Shown here: piece after piece, positions 10,166 through 19,244 of the stretch
Layout of the letters: the number at the start of each line of letters is the position of its first letter
Position numbering within the stretch: position 1 is the first letter of the stretch
NCBI GenBank assembly: GCA_003427395.1
Contig: BFEA01000104.1
Coordinates: 970,812-998,930 of the forward strand
DNA: 28,119 nt
Source of the DNA: Chara braunii
Lineage: Eukaryota > Streptophyta > Charophyceae > Charales > Characeae
Reading direction: 5' to 3'
Position numbers and translations under genes: made by a program
The notes under the pieces: model-generated
Told to the model about the DNA's origin: nothing
The model's input: the letters and a program-made list of their open reading frames with translations, nothing else
Databases searched by the model: none

Positions 10166-10476
10166 GACCGCATCAAGGCTCTGTGGGGAGTCTGCCCACC
10201 GATTGCGGGAGCTCTGTCGGAACCTAGGCGAGGTTCTGGAGGCAGACATATCTCCTTTCTCACCGTATGAACCCACTATACCCATGTTTGACTATCTCTA
10301 GTTTGAGTGTTGTATGCATGTGTTCTCCTATGACTTTTGCTTTCTTTTCATAATTCAATCAGACAGAGAGGAAAGAACATATGTGAGAGTGAGGCTTCGA
10401 TTTTTCCTTTATTTTGACAGAAAGCAGATTAAGGGATGAACTGGGAAAGGTGGGAGAAAGAAAGTTTGTATGCATT

Positions 10477-11245
10477 TGACCAGGTCAATCAAGGACTAAC
10501 ATTGTTTCTAAGTTGTATGACCCATGACTATGTTTATTTGGTTGTTTTATGAAGAACCACGCATTGTTTCTAAGTTGAATGACCTGGTCGCTGTATTTAT
10601 TTTTGAGGGTTTGTCTGACTGATCTAAGACCAAGCATTGTTTCTAAGTGAATGACTTGGTCTGTCTATTTCTTTTGGGGTTTCTGACTGAAGTTGGGCCG
10701 AGGGATCTAACTTCATACTTTTAATGATTGGAGGATAGACTGAACATTGTTTCTAAGCTGAATGATTCAACTTCTTGTTTTATTTCTGAGGGAGGATTTT
10801 GTGTCTAAGACTAAACATTGTTTCTAAGTTGAATGGTTTAGTCTGAAGCCACACACATAAGTATAAATTGAGCATAACATAAAATACTTTATTTATATTT
10901 GCATATGAACTAGCAGTTGGACATTGTTTCTAAGTTGAATGGTCCAGCGATAAGTCATATCTCTAAAAAGAGAAAGGAAAACCACGAAATATAATTGGAA
11001 GTAATCTGGGTAAGCTGAGAATTGTTTCTAACTTGAATGACTCAATCCCTTGACTATATTTTTAATTCTTTTTAATAATAAAGTCAGAAAATTATATAAC
11101 TTTGGATATTAAACAGTTCAGGGTGGCAAGACATTGTTGCTAAAATGAATAGACTAGTCATATGCCCAAAGAAGAGAAAAGTAGTTATGCAACCAGTTCG
11201 TGTATATCCTAAGGCATGTTATACATTGTTTCTAAATTGAATGGT
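10477..11245. repeat. array of nine interspersed hairpins with a shared loop (D1)
   Basis: The core ATTGTTTCTAAGTTGAATG recurs, exactly or with few changes, near 10501, 10562, 10635, 10745, 10816, 10922, 11021, 11132 and 11223. In most units the core is bracketed by short arms that differ from unit to unit yet are complementary: AGACCAAG with CTTGGTCT (10627-10662), AGACTAAA with TTTAGTCT (10808-10844), TGGA with TCCA (10918-10946), TGAG with CTCA (11016-11044), TGAA with TTCA (10741-10769), ACCA with TGGT (10555-10586). One unpaired A or G follows AATG in the right arm almost every time. Units 1 and 8 are weak. The first unit is preceded by the palindrome TGACCAGGTCA (10477-10487). I know of no named family with this design. 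Confidence 0.75.
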
Positions 11246-11529
11246 CTAGCACCATGCCATATGTAAGTTAGGTATAAGGGATAAATCGTCTAAGGGTTTA
11301 ATATACTACTAGTGATAATACTTACCAATGTTGATTTGACCTTGCACGTGGCTGAGTGAGATCATTACTTAGTCTAACTTTTAGTTTGACAGGTAGTTGC
11401 TTTAGTTGCTCGCCACGTGCTAGAGTCATAGGAGTTAGTTCAATTCCTGCATTTTTAAGCTATTTTTTTTTTTTCCTTTACTTTGGTCAATTCTCGCATT
11501 TTCTGGGATCTTTTGTTATACTTGGTGTT

Positions 11530-12545
11530 GTATAAATCTTGGTAAGCCACTTTCTCTACGGAAGCGCTGCCAAAATTTCCACAAAACCAAGGAGTTGGTC
11601 AAAATTTGAGTTTTCAAAGTTCAACTTGTCCATGTTTTGTAAATGGCTTAGTAAAACTTTGGAAAACCTCTTTTTCTAAAGAGAGTGATGCCCAAATTTT
11701 GGTTAATTTAGGGAGTGAGACAAAATCTGGACCTTGAAAAGTCAAAGTTATTTTATATTTTTATACTTAGCTTTGTATGTATGTTACCAATTGTTCGATG
11801 GCAGGACGTCCTGACCTGACGTCTTGTGTGGACAATTAATGAGATCTTGGATTTCTAGGCCCGGACAACTTCATTTTAAGCAATTAAAAGCACGAAAAAA
11901 AAAAACAATTACGGATGTCTTTAATTTTATTTTTTATTTTAAATTTGACAATGAATTTCGATATCACCCTTAGGCAAAAGTTGTTCAGTTTATTTTTTTG
12001 CATAACATAGTTTGTTTTTATATTTTTTCGAGGACTGTTTTTGTTTTTTTTGCCGTTCGGGCTCAGACATTCTGCTCAGGGAGGATGTTCGACCGGTTGT
12101 CCAGCGGACAATCCCCAGACGGTTACGGAGGTCCCGGACGTCCGATCAGGTAACCTAGATTTGTGAAAATTTTGAAAAACTACTTTCTCAATAGGAAACA
12201 CTGCCGAAATTTCTACAAATCTAAGGAGTTTGTTAAATTTTATCTTGATAAAACTTTTCTTTACGGGAAGCGCTGTCGAAATTTCTACAAATCTAAGGAG
12301 TTAGTTAAATTTTGTAGTGATAAAACTCAAGCCTTATGCTTGAATTCATATCTGAGTTAATATGAATCTGAGAGGTTTGCTTATCTAAAGGAGATGGTGC
12401 CCAAAATTTTATTAATTCAGGGAGTTAGACAAAATTTGACGTCCAAAATTATTTCAGTTTTTGTATACGAGCTAATATAAATTTTGAAAAGGCACTGCTA
12501 AAAATTTTCTTAGTTTAGAAGAGTTATAGTATATTTTAACAAGGT
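11530..12545. repeat. second array of ~75-85-bp foldback units (D1)
   Basis: A unit of the form TTTCTCTACGGGAAGCGCTG, then CCGAAATTTCTACAAATCTA, then AGGAGTTAGTTAAATTTTG recurs near 11540, 11660, 12165, 12245, 12370 and 12490. Some units are bounded by complementary arms whose sequence differs: CTTGGT (11538-11543) with ACCAAG (11586-11591), and TAGATTTGT (12156-12164) with ACAAATCTA (12215-12223). A separate perfect hairpin lies between units: ATTCATAT (12344-12351) with ATATGAAT (12360-12367). The open frame at 12163-12360 merely translates two of these units and is not a gene. Confidence 0.65.
11802..12144. other. segment bracketed by GGACGTCC palindromes (D1)
   Basis: CAGGACGTCCTG (11802-11813) and CGGACGTCCG (12135-12144) are perfect palindromes sharing the core GGACGTCC. 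Just before the second lies a hairpin, TTGTCC (12097-12102) with GGACAA (12106-12111). The A/T-rich stretch between them splits the second foldback array into two groups, so it may be an insertion, but I cannot define a target-site duplication. Confidence 0.4.
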
Positions 12546-13099
12546 GACAACCCTGGCGATCCATCCTTAAATAACGGAGATTCTGCCAAAGGTCTACCTT
12601 TTCTTTGGACACTGACTTAGGGGTTGACCTAGATTTAATTAGCAGCTACCTTTGAGTCAGAATGTGTTATGGAGATTTATTCGCCCTATACTGATAATTT
12701 AGTTTGGGCATTGACATGTCCTGTGTTACATCTTCTTTTTGATCGTCTGGTTCAGGATCTAGACTACATTCAACGTGATCTCACGAGGATCATCATCTGT
12801 TATCACTGATAACAAGTCGGTTGCCGATTCGTCAGTTTACGACTCAAATCCAATTCACCCCCGTTACGCAACCTGACGGCTTTAGCCCTGGTGGTTTTCA
12901 TTGTTTTGTTAAGGTTTTCACCCTGATTTTTATTGAATGGTCATTTAACAAAGGTACTTAGTATTTATTTTGGAAGTGTGGACAAAGGCTGGGGCTTGCA
13001 TGGCTAAAGCAAGGGGTTTGAGTATAGAGAATAATTGAAGTTGACCCCGTGCAGTGTGTGAACTTTTTGGTTGATTCTTTGAATCTTTGTTGTGTTGTC

Positions 13100-13223
13100 G
13101 CGCGTTCATTGAACGCGCATTTCTCGTTCAACTTTTGAATGTCTTGAACGCGCGTTCACTAAACGGGGCTGAACACTTTTGACGCGTTCGTGCAGAATCC
13201 CTGACGTGTTGGGGGCAACACGT
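13100..13223. other. cluster of GAACGCGC palindromes and a hairpin (D1)
   Basis: GCGCGTTC-ATT-GAACGCGC (13100-13118) is an 8-bp stem with a 3-base loop. GAACGCGCGTTC (13146-13157) is a perfect 12-bp palindrome. ACGTGTTG-GGGG-CAACACGT (13204-13223) is an 8-bp stem with a G4 loop. D2 keeps the first with one base-pair lost and has mismatches in the other two. Confidence 0.5.
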
Positions 13224-13412
13224 TTCGGGTGTTGCGGGGGATGCATGGCGGAGGAGGGCCAACGACCCTGCAAAAAAAAAAAAAGAATCAAATAATGGCA
13301 AAAAAAAGAAGAAAAAAACAGAAAAAATAAAAACGCGAAAAATGATTGATTGATTGATTGATTGGTCAATTTGAATAATTAATGAAAAAAAATATACACG
13401 AGAAGTCGTGCA

Positions 13413-13753
13413 AGCACACACACACACACACACATACACACACACACATACACACGCACACACATACACACACGCACATACGCACACACACACACACACA
13501 CACACATACACATCTGCGTGCACACACACACACACACTACCCGCTGCCTTCCGCTGCCTCCCGCTGCCTCCCCTGCTCCCGGTACTGCTGCCTCCCCCGT
13601 TCCCGTTCCCGTTCCCGTTCCTGTTCCCGTTCCCGTTCACGTTCCCGTTCCCGTTCCCGTTCCCGCTTTCGCTTCCGTTGCCTTCCTCGCTCCCGCTGCC
13701 ACTCCCGCTGCCTGCCCCGTCCCCCCATGCTCCCGGTTTTGCCCTCTCTCTCT

Positions 13754-13814
<61 letters not shown>

Positions 13815-13846
13815 CCTCTCGCGCGCGCGCGCGCATGCGTGTGTGA
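13413..13846. repeat. compound microsatellite block
   Basis: In order: (CA)n with occasional T or G changes (13413-13537), CCGCTGCCTC-like repeats (13541-13590), a CCCGTT hexamer array of about 12 units (13596-13671), G/C-rich C-tract sequence, (CT)n (13744-13820) and (CG)n (13820-13834). Long open frames of up to 287 codons on both strands translate these repeats (runs of TH, RE, SL, PV) and should not be annotated as proteins. Upstream, A-rich runs and (TGAT)n occupy about 13270-13365. Confidence 0.95.
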
Positions 13847-13880
13847 GCACGCACTACTGCTCCCACAGGCACGTGCGCAC

Positions 13881-14552
13881 CGGGAACCACGTCGGAAAGG
13901 CTGGTTCGGGAGCAAATGAACGCGGGGCCTGCATTGATGGAGGTCAAAGGATTGCGCGGGGGAAAGCGCACCAATTGAAGGAGTACAACAGAGTGTTAAT
14001 GGATTCTCCCGTTTTAAAGCGGAAGATCTATTCGATATTTGCTCTTACCAATGATGGAGATAGCGGGAGGGTAGTCGCGAGATTGTGGACTTACCTACTT
14101 GGCATGGACGATCGATCATCCTATCAAGGATGCACATTTCGACAACAACGTATATTTGCGCGTTTAAAAGGAGAAATTCGCTGCCCATTTTTCCTTCCTC
14201 TTTTTGCGTTTATGATCAACAGAAGCGGTATTCTTCTAGCTCGAAAGGAGGTGTATACTCCTATAGTCTAGCGGGAGATCCAGTTCGATTTGCCCACCCC
14301 GCCATGAAAGGAAAAACTCGTGGGAGAGAGAGTACAAATTTCAGAACTACTTGTCAAGCTAGTTGGATGTAGAAAGCCTCACTTCTGCACTAAAGGTGAC
14401 GGGCGACCGAATGGGAGTGAACCAGCGGACAACGCACCTGGGTGTGATCTATTGGGGGGCTTTACACAGGTCGGCTCGGCTGTCGACTCATGCGCTCATT
14501 TGAGCAATAGCAGACGTTTCCATGCGTTTGTGGAAGATTCATAAGGTCGCGG
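13881..14552. repeat. R1 repeat segment, copy b (uninterrupted allele)
   Basis: The counterpart of 4701-5373, here continuing into D2 across GCGG (14549-14552) with no LTR. This gives the pre-insertion structure and defines the LTR ends in copy 1. It begins directly after the (CG)n tract and a short G/C-rich linker, so the repeat unit R1-D-microsatellite is tandem with a period of about 5.04 kb once the LTR is subtracted. Confidence 0.85.
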
Positions 14553-15550
14553 ACCAGCATATCGAGGAGGAGCAATGCACCTCTACCTCTCTGAACGTGT
14601 ACCTGAGGAGCAACGAGAGTCTTTGCGATTGGCGACAGGCTCGCACTGTCGACTGAAGGAGCTAATAAAAAACGAGCTACAGAGGTTGGGGGCTTGCCTA
14701 TAGGCTGCCGCGCCGCTCGTTCGACTGCAATAGGGTAGCGACGGAGAGGTCTCACCTGTTAACCGACGCGTCGTTCATCGTACCAACTGCACGTGCGAAG
14801 GGGGACCGGTCAATGGGCTGCTAGATGGTGCACTTCTTAGTCTGCTGAATGAAATAGTTAGAGGTGAGCCGCAAGTCTGTGGACTTACTGGTGGCAGTTA
14901 TCCTTGGGACCACAGGTGCTATAAAGGGACTACAGTTGTAAACGGAGAAGTATTGCTGCACATTGGAGGGTCGTTAGAGAGTCGACAACGAACAATTTAA
15001 CTTTGGTTTGATCAAGCTGCTGTTGCGCATTTTGGCTGCCATTACGGGGCCCTCGGGAGATTTGAAGATATATAGGCCCTTTCCCGCGAGTCTGAGTGCA
15101 CCTCCGTTGGATCTGAGAGACTTAATGCTTCTCTTCTGCCCTTCTTACTCTAAGTCTGATCTAAGGCTACGAGAGGAAGGCGACAGTTGGGATTGCAACC
15201 CGTAGGACCGCATCAAGGCTCTATGGGGAGTCTGCCCACCGATTGCGGGAGCTTTGTCGGAACCTAGGCGAGGTTTTGGAGGCAGAGAACTGTCAGGCAT
15301 ATCTCCTTTCTCACCGTATGAACCNACTATACCCATGTTTGACTATCTCTAGTTTGACTTTTGTATGCATGTGTTCCCCTAGGACTTTTGCTTTCTTTTC
15401 ATAATTCAATCAGACAGAGAGGAAGGAACATGTGTGAGAGTGAAGCTTCGGTTTTTCCTTTATTTTGACTGAAAGCAGATTAAGGGATAAACTGGGAAAG
15501 GTGGGAGAAAAAAAGTTTGTATGCATTTGACCAGGTCAATCAAGGACTGA

Positions 15551-16310
15551 CATTGTTTCTAAGTTGTATGACCCATGACTATGTTTATTTGGTTGTTTTA
15601 TGAAGAATCACGCATTGTTTCTAAGGTTAATAACCTGGTCGCTGTGTTTATTTTTGAGGGTTTGTCTGACTAGTCTTTGAGACCAAGCATTGTTTCTAAG
15701 TGAATGACTTGGTCTGTCTATTTCTTTTGGGGTTTCTGACTGAAGTTGGGCCGAGGGATCTAACTTCATGCTGTGAATGATCGGAGGATAGACTGAACAT
15801 TGTTTGTAAGCTGAATGATTCAACTTCTTGTTTTATTTCTGAGGGAGGATTTTTTGTCTGAGACTAAACATTGTTTCTAAGTTGAATGGTTTAGTCTGAA
15901 GCCACACACGTAAGTATAAATTCAACATAACATAAAATACTTCATTTATATTTGCATATGAACTCGCAGTTGGACATTAAGTTGAATGGTCCAGCGCTAA
16001 GTCATATCACTAAAAAAAGAAAGGAAAACTACGAAATATAATTGGAAGTAATCTGGGCAAGATGATAATTGTTTCTAAGCTGAATGACTCAATCCCTTAA
16101 CTATATTTTTATTTCTTTTTAATAATAAAGTCAGAAAATTATATAACTTTGGATATTAAACAGTTCAGGGTGGCAAAACATTGTTGCTAAAATGAATAGA
16201 CTAGTCTTATGCCCAAAGAAGAGAAAAGTAGTTGTGCAACCAGTTCGTGTATATCCTAAGGCATGTTAGATATTGTTTCTAAATTGAATGGTCTAGCACC
16301 ATGCCATATG
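15551..16310. repeat. hairpin array, D2 copy
   Basis: The same nine units as in D1. Differences are informative. The last unit reads TAGATATT with AATGGTCTA (about 16266-16295), which restores a TAGA/TCTA pairing that is lost in D1. The sixth unit (near 15973) has lost 6 bases of the loop but keeps both arms. The second unit has lost bases on the right arm. Confidence 0.7.
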
Positions 16311-16579
16311 TAAGTTAGGTATAAGGGATAAATCGTCTGAGGGTTTTATTAACTTCTAGTGATAATACTTACCAATGTTGGTTTGGCCTTGCATGTGGCT
16401 GAGTGAGATCATTACTTAGTCTAACTTTTAGTTTGACAGGTAGTTGCTTTAGTTGCTCGCCACGTGCTAGAGCCATAGGAGTTAGTTCAATCCCTGCATT
16501 TTTTAAACTATGTTTTTTTTTTTTTTTTACTTTGGTCAATTCTCGCATTTTCAGGGAATTTTTATTATACTTTGTGTTG

Positions 16580-17580
16580 TATAAATCTTGGTAAGCTACT
16601 TTCTCTACGGAAGCGCTGCCAAAATTTTCACAAAACCAAAGAGTTAGTCGAAATTTGAGTTTTCAAAGTTCAACTTGTCCATGTTTTGTATATGGCTTAG
16701 TAAAAATATTGAAAACCTCTTTTTCTAAAGGGAGTGATGCTCAAATTTTGGCTAATTCAGGGAGTGAGACAAAATTTGGACCTTGAAAAGTCAAAGTTAT
16801 TTTATATTTTTATACTTAGCTTTGTATCTATGTTACCAGTTGTTCGATGGCAGGACGTCCTGACCTGATGTCTTGTGCGGACAGTTAATGAGATCTTGGA
16901 TGTCTGGGCCTGGACAACTCTATTTTTAGCAATTAAAAACACGAAAAAAAATAAAAAATTGAGGATGTCTTTAATTTTATTTTTTATTTTAAATTTGACG
17001 ATGAATTTCGATATCACCCTGAGGCAAAAGTTGTTCAGTTTATTTTTTTGCATAACATAGTTTGTTTTTATATTTTTCCGAGGACTGTTTTTGTTTTTTT
17101 TGCTGATCGGGCTAAGACATTCTGCCCAGGGAGGATGTCCGACCGGTTCTCCGGCGGACAATCCCCAGACGGTCATGGAGGTCGCGGACGTCCGATCAGG
17201 TAACCTAGATTTGTGCAAATTTTGAAAAACTACTTTCTCAATAGGAAGCTCTGCCGAAATTTCTACAAATCTAAGGAGTTTGTTAAATTTTGTCTTGATA
17301 AAACTCTTCTCTACGGGAAACGCTGCCGAAATTTCTACAAATCTAAGGAGTTAGTTCAATTTTGTAGTGATAAAACTCAAGTCTTATGCTTGAGTTCATA
17401 TGTGAGTTAATATGAATCTGAGAGGTTTGCTTATCTAAAGGAGATGTTGCCCAAAATTTTATTAATTCAGGGAGTTAGGCAAAATTTGACGTCCAAAATT
17501 ATTTGAGTTTTTGTATACGAGCTAATATAAATTTTGAAAAGGCACTGCTAAAAATTTTCTTAGTTTAGAGGAGTTAGAGT
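16580..17580. repeat. second foldback array, D2 copy
   Basis: Same arrangement as in D1. The TAGATTTGT/ACAAATCTA arms are retained (from about 17206), while the CTTGGT arm now faces ACCAAAG, one mismatch. The open frame at 17213-17410 translates these units and is not a gene. Confidence 0.6.
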
Positions 17581-18437
17581 AGATTTTAACAAGGTGACAA
17601 CCCTGGCGATGCATCCTTAAATAAGGGAGATTCTGCCAAAGGTCTACCTTTTCTTTGGACACTGACTTAGGGGTTGACCTAGATTTAATTAACAGGTACT
17701 TTTGAGTTAGAATGTGTTATGGAGATTTATTCGCCCTCCACTGATAATTTAGTTTGGGCATTAACATGTCCTGTGTTACATCTTCTTTTTGATCGTCTGG
17801 TTCAGGATCTAGACTAAATTCAACTTGATCTCACGAGGATCATCATCTGTTATCACTGATAACAAGTCGGTTGCCGATTCGTCAGTTTACGACTCAAATC
17901 CAGCCCTGGTGGTTTTTATTGTTTTGCTAAGGTTTTCACTCGGATTTTTATTGAATGGTCATTTAACAAAGGTACTGAGTATTTATTTTGGAAGGGTGGA
18001 CAAAGGTTGGGGCTTGCATGGCTAAAGCAAGGGGCTTGAGTATAGAGAATAGTTGAAGTTGACCCCGTGAAGTGTGCGAACTTTTTGGTTGATTTTTTGT
18101 TGTGATTGCATGTATGTCATGTTGCCGCGCGTTCATTGAACGCGGGTTTGTCGTTCAACTTTTGAATGTCTTGAACACGCGTTCACTAAACGGGGCTGAA
18201 CGCTTTTGACGTGTTCGTGCAGAAGCCCTGACGTGTTGGGAGCAGCAGGTTTCGGGTGTTGGGGGGGATGCATGGCGGGGGAGGGCCAAAGACCCTGCAA
18301 AAGAAAAAAAAGAACCAAATAATGGCAAAAAAAAGAAGAACAAAACATAAAAAATAAAAACGCGAAAAACGATTGATTGATTGATTAATTGGTCAATTTG
18401 AATAATTAATATAAAAAAAAATACATAAGAAGTCGTG

Positions 18438-18441
18438 CAAG

Positions 18442-18473
<32 letters not shown>
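18438..18473. repeat. (CA)n microsatellite ending at the N junction
   Basis: A short CA tract, equivalent to the start of the microsatellite block after D1, runs up to the single N at 18474. Confidence 0.9.
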
Positions 18474-18474
18474 N
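18474..18474. other. single N at a sequence junction (possible gap)
   Basis: The N lies exactly between the D2 CA tract and the Gypsy pol fragment, two unrelated sequences. A sequence change at an N inside a microsatellite is a typical place for a mis-join or an unsized gap. Confidence 0.6.
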
Positions 18475-18475
18475 G

Positions 18476-19027
18476 ATAGCCTACGGTTTGGAAGATAACC
18501 TTATGACAGCGGCAAATCGTCTGGCAGTGGAAAGGGACAAGGGTAAAGAGAGATGGGATAAGAACGTGCGGATCAGGAAGGAGAAGGTGAGTGTAGGAGA
18601 TATGGTCCTTCTCTACGATGCAGCGCTGAAGAGAACCTGGACCGGAAAACTCGCCAACAGATGGATGGGACCTTACAGAGTGGTTGAGGCACTCGACTGG
18701 GGTGCATATATGATAGCAGAATTGAATAGATCTAAGTGGAAGGACCCAGTGGCGGGCGCTAGGTTAAAGCTGTTTAGACCCAGGCCTGCGCCCACCTTAT
18801 CGCTGACGGACCCCAAAGGAAAGGGGAAGGCAAAGATGGAGGATGGAGATACCTTGAGACGATTCGAGGCAGGCGAAAGCTCCAAGAAGAGAAAAAGAAT
18901 AGAGAAAAGAAAGGTCAAAGGGTTAGCTCTAGGAAGAAAGAAGGAATGGTTATTCGTGCTCAAGAAGGCCAAACGGAGAGTCCGCATTAGACAAACTGGC
19001 GGGACGACACCCTTCTTGGGCCAATGA
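18476..19027 (+). CDS. Ty3/Gypsy integrase C-terminal fragment (GPY/F domain), 5' truncated
   Basis: This is the last ~183 residues of a Gypsy pol polyprotein. The open frame begins at the N junction, so the RNase H region, integrase zinc finger and DDE core are missing. Counting from the first codon after the N, an Arg/Lys-rich helix (15-37) precedes VGDMVLL (40-46), then GKLANRWMGPY (57-67) with the GPY signature at 65-67, and a Tyr-x-Ile-x-Glu-Leu strand with a terminal RLKLF motif near 100. This order is the GPY/F module that helps integrase multimerise and bind DNA. No chromodomain is visible after it. Instead a long basic tail (about 135-170, KKRKRIEKRK) could act as a nuclear localisation signal. 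It ends at a TGA 217 bases before LTR copy 2, the expected place for the pol end. ATG occurs only internally; the real start is outside this sequence. Confidence 0.85.
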   Translation: MAYGLEDNLMTAANRLAVERDKGKERWDKNVRIRKEKVSVGDMVLLYDAALKRTWTGKLANRWMGPYRVVEALDWGAYMIAELNRSKWKDPVAGARLKLFRPRPAPTLSLTDPKGKGKAKMEDGDTLRRFEAGESSKKRKRIEKRKVKGLALGRKKEWLFVLKKAKRRVRIRQTGGTTPFLGQ

Positions 19028-19244
19028 CAGAGAAAAAAAAGGATCCTACCAAGGCCGAGAACCCGGCGGGGAAGGAAAGACAAAAAACATCTACTTAGCC
19101 ATAGAATTAAAACAGACTAAAACATAAGACAATTGATCGCCGACGTGGGCGTCCTTTACGGGCCATCACCCTGAAGCTCGTCCGCTTCGTCTGACGTAAG
19201 TGGGTAGGGCTCGACGGGGACGTCGAGAAGTGGTCCGGGCTAAC
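19028..19244 (+). other. Gypsy 3' internal untranslated region before the 3' LTR
   Basis: This short stretch links pol to the LTR. It contains a perfect hairpin, CTCGACG (19210-19216) with CGTCGAG (19221-19227) around GGGA. The usual polypurine tract next to the LTR is poorly defined: the best purine-rich run is GAGAAGTGG (19225-19233), about 12 bases short of the LTR start. Confidence 0.5.

Larger units (their letters stand above)
9509..13412. repeat. D segment, copy 1 (~3.9 kb)
   Basis: Matches D2 (14549-18437) at about 95% by eye, with small indels: 11 bp present only in D2 near 15287, and about 33 bp present only in D1 near 12872. The first 740 bases are G/C-balanced and contain frames that read like a decayed protein but carry the same in-frame stops in both copies. 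From about 10250 the sequence becomes A/T-rich and carries two foldback arrays. No recognisable gene is present. Confidence 0.85.
14553..18437. repeat. D segment, copy 2 (~3.9 kb)
   Basis: Follows R1b without interruption and matches D1 throughout. It runs into a short (CA)n tract and stops at the N at 18474, without the CCCGTT, CT and CG tracts found after D1. A single N (15325) also occurs. No gene is recognised. Confidence 0.85.

Noticed and set aside
10477-11245. CRISPR-like array (repeat plus spacers)
   Set aside because: Spacing is irregular (60-112 bp), repeats vary, the arms pair with each other rather than being conserved, and the context is eukaryotic with no cas genes.
12163-12360. 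65-codon frame with an internal repeat (and its D2 version at 17213-17410)
   Set aside because: It is a by-product of two adjacent foldback units; the apparent protein repeat mirrors the DNA repeat.
13128-14271. Long open frames on both strands (up to 287 codons) across the microsatellite block
   Set aside because: They translate CA, CT, CCCGTT and CG repeats into TH, SL/RE, PV and similar runs in several frames at once. No frame has an independent start or domain.
18673-19083. 136-codon minus-strand frame
   Set aside because: It is the antisense shadow of the Gypsy integrase frame, which has recognisable motifs on the plus strand.
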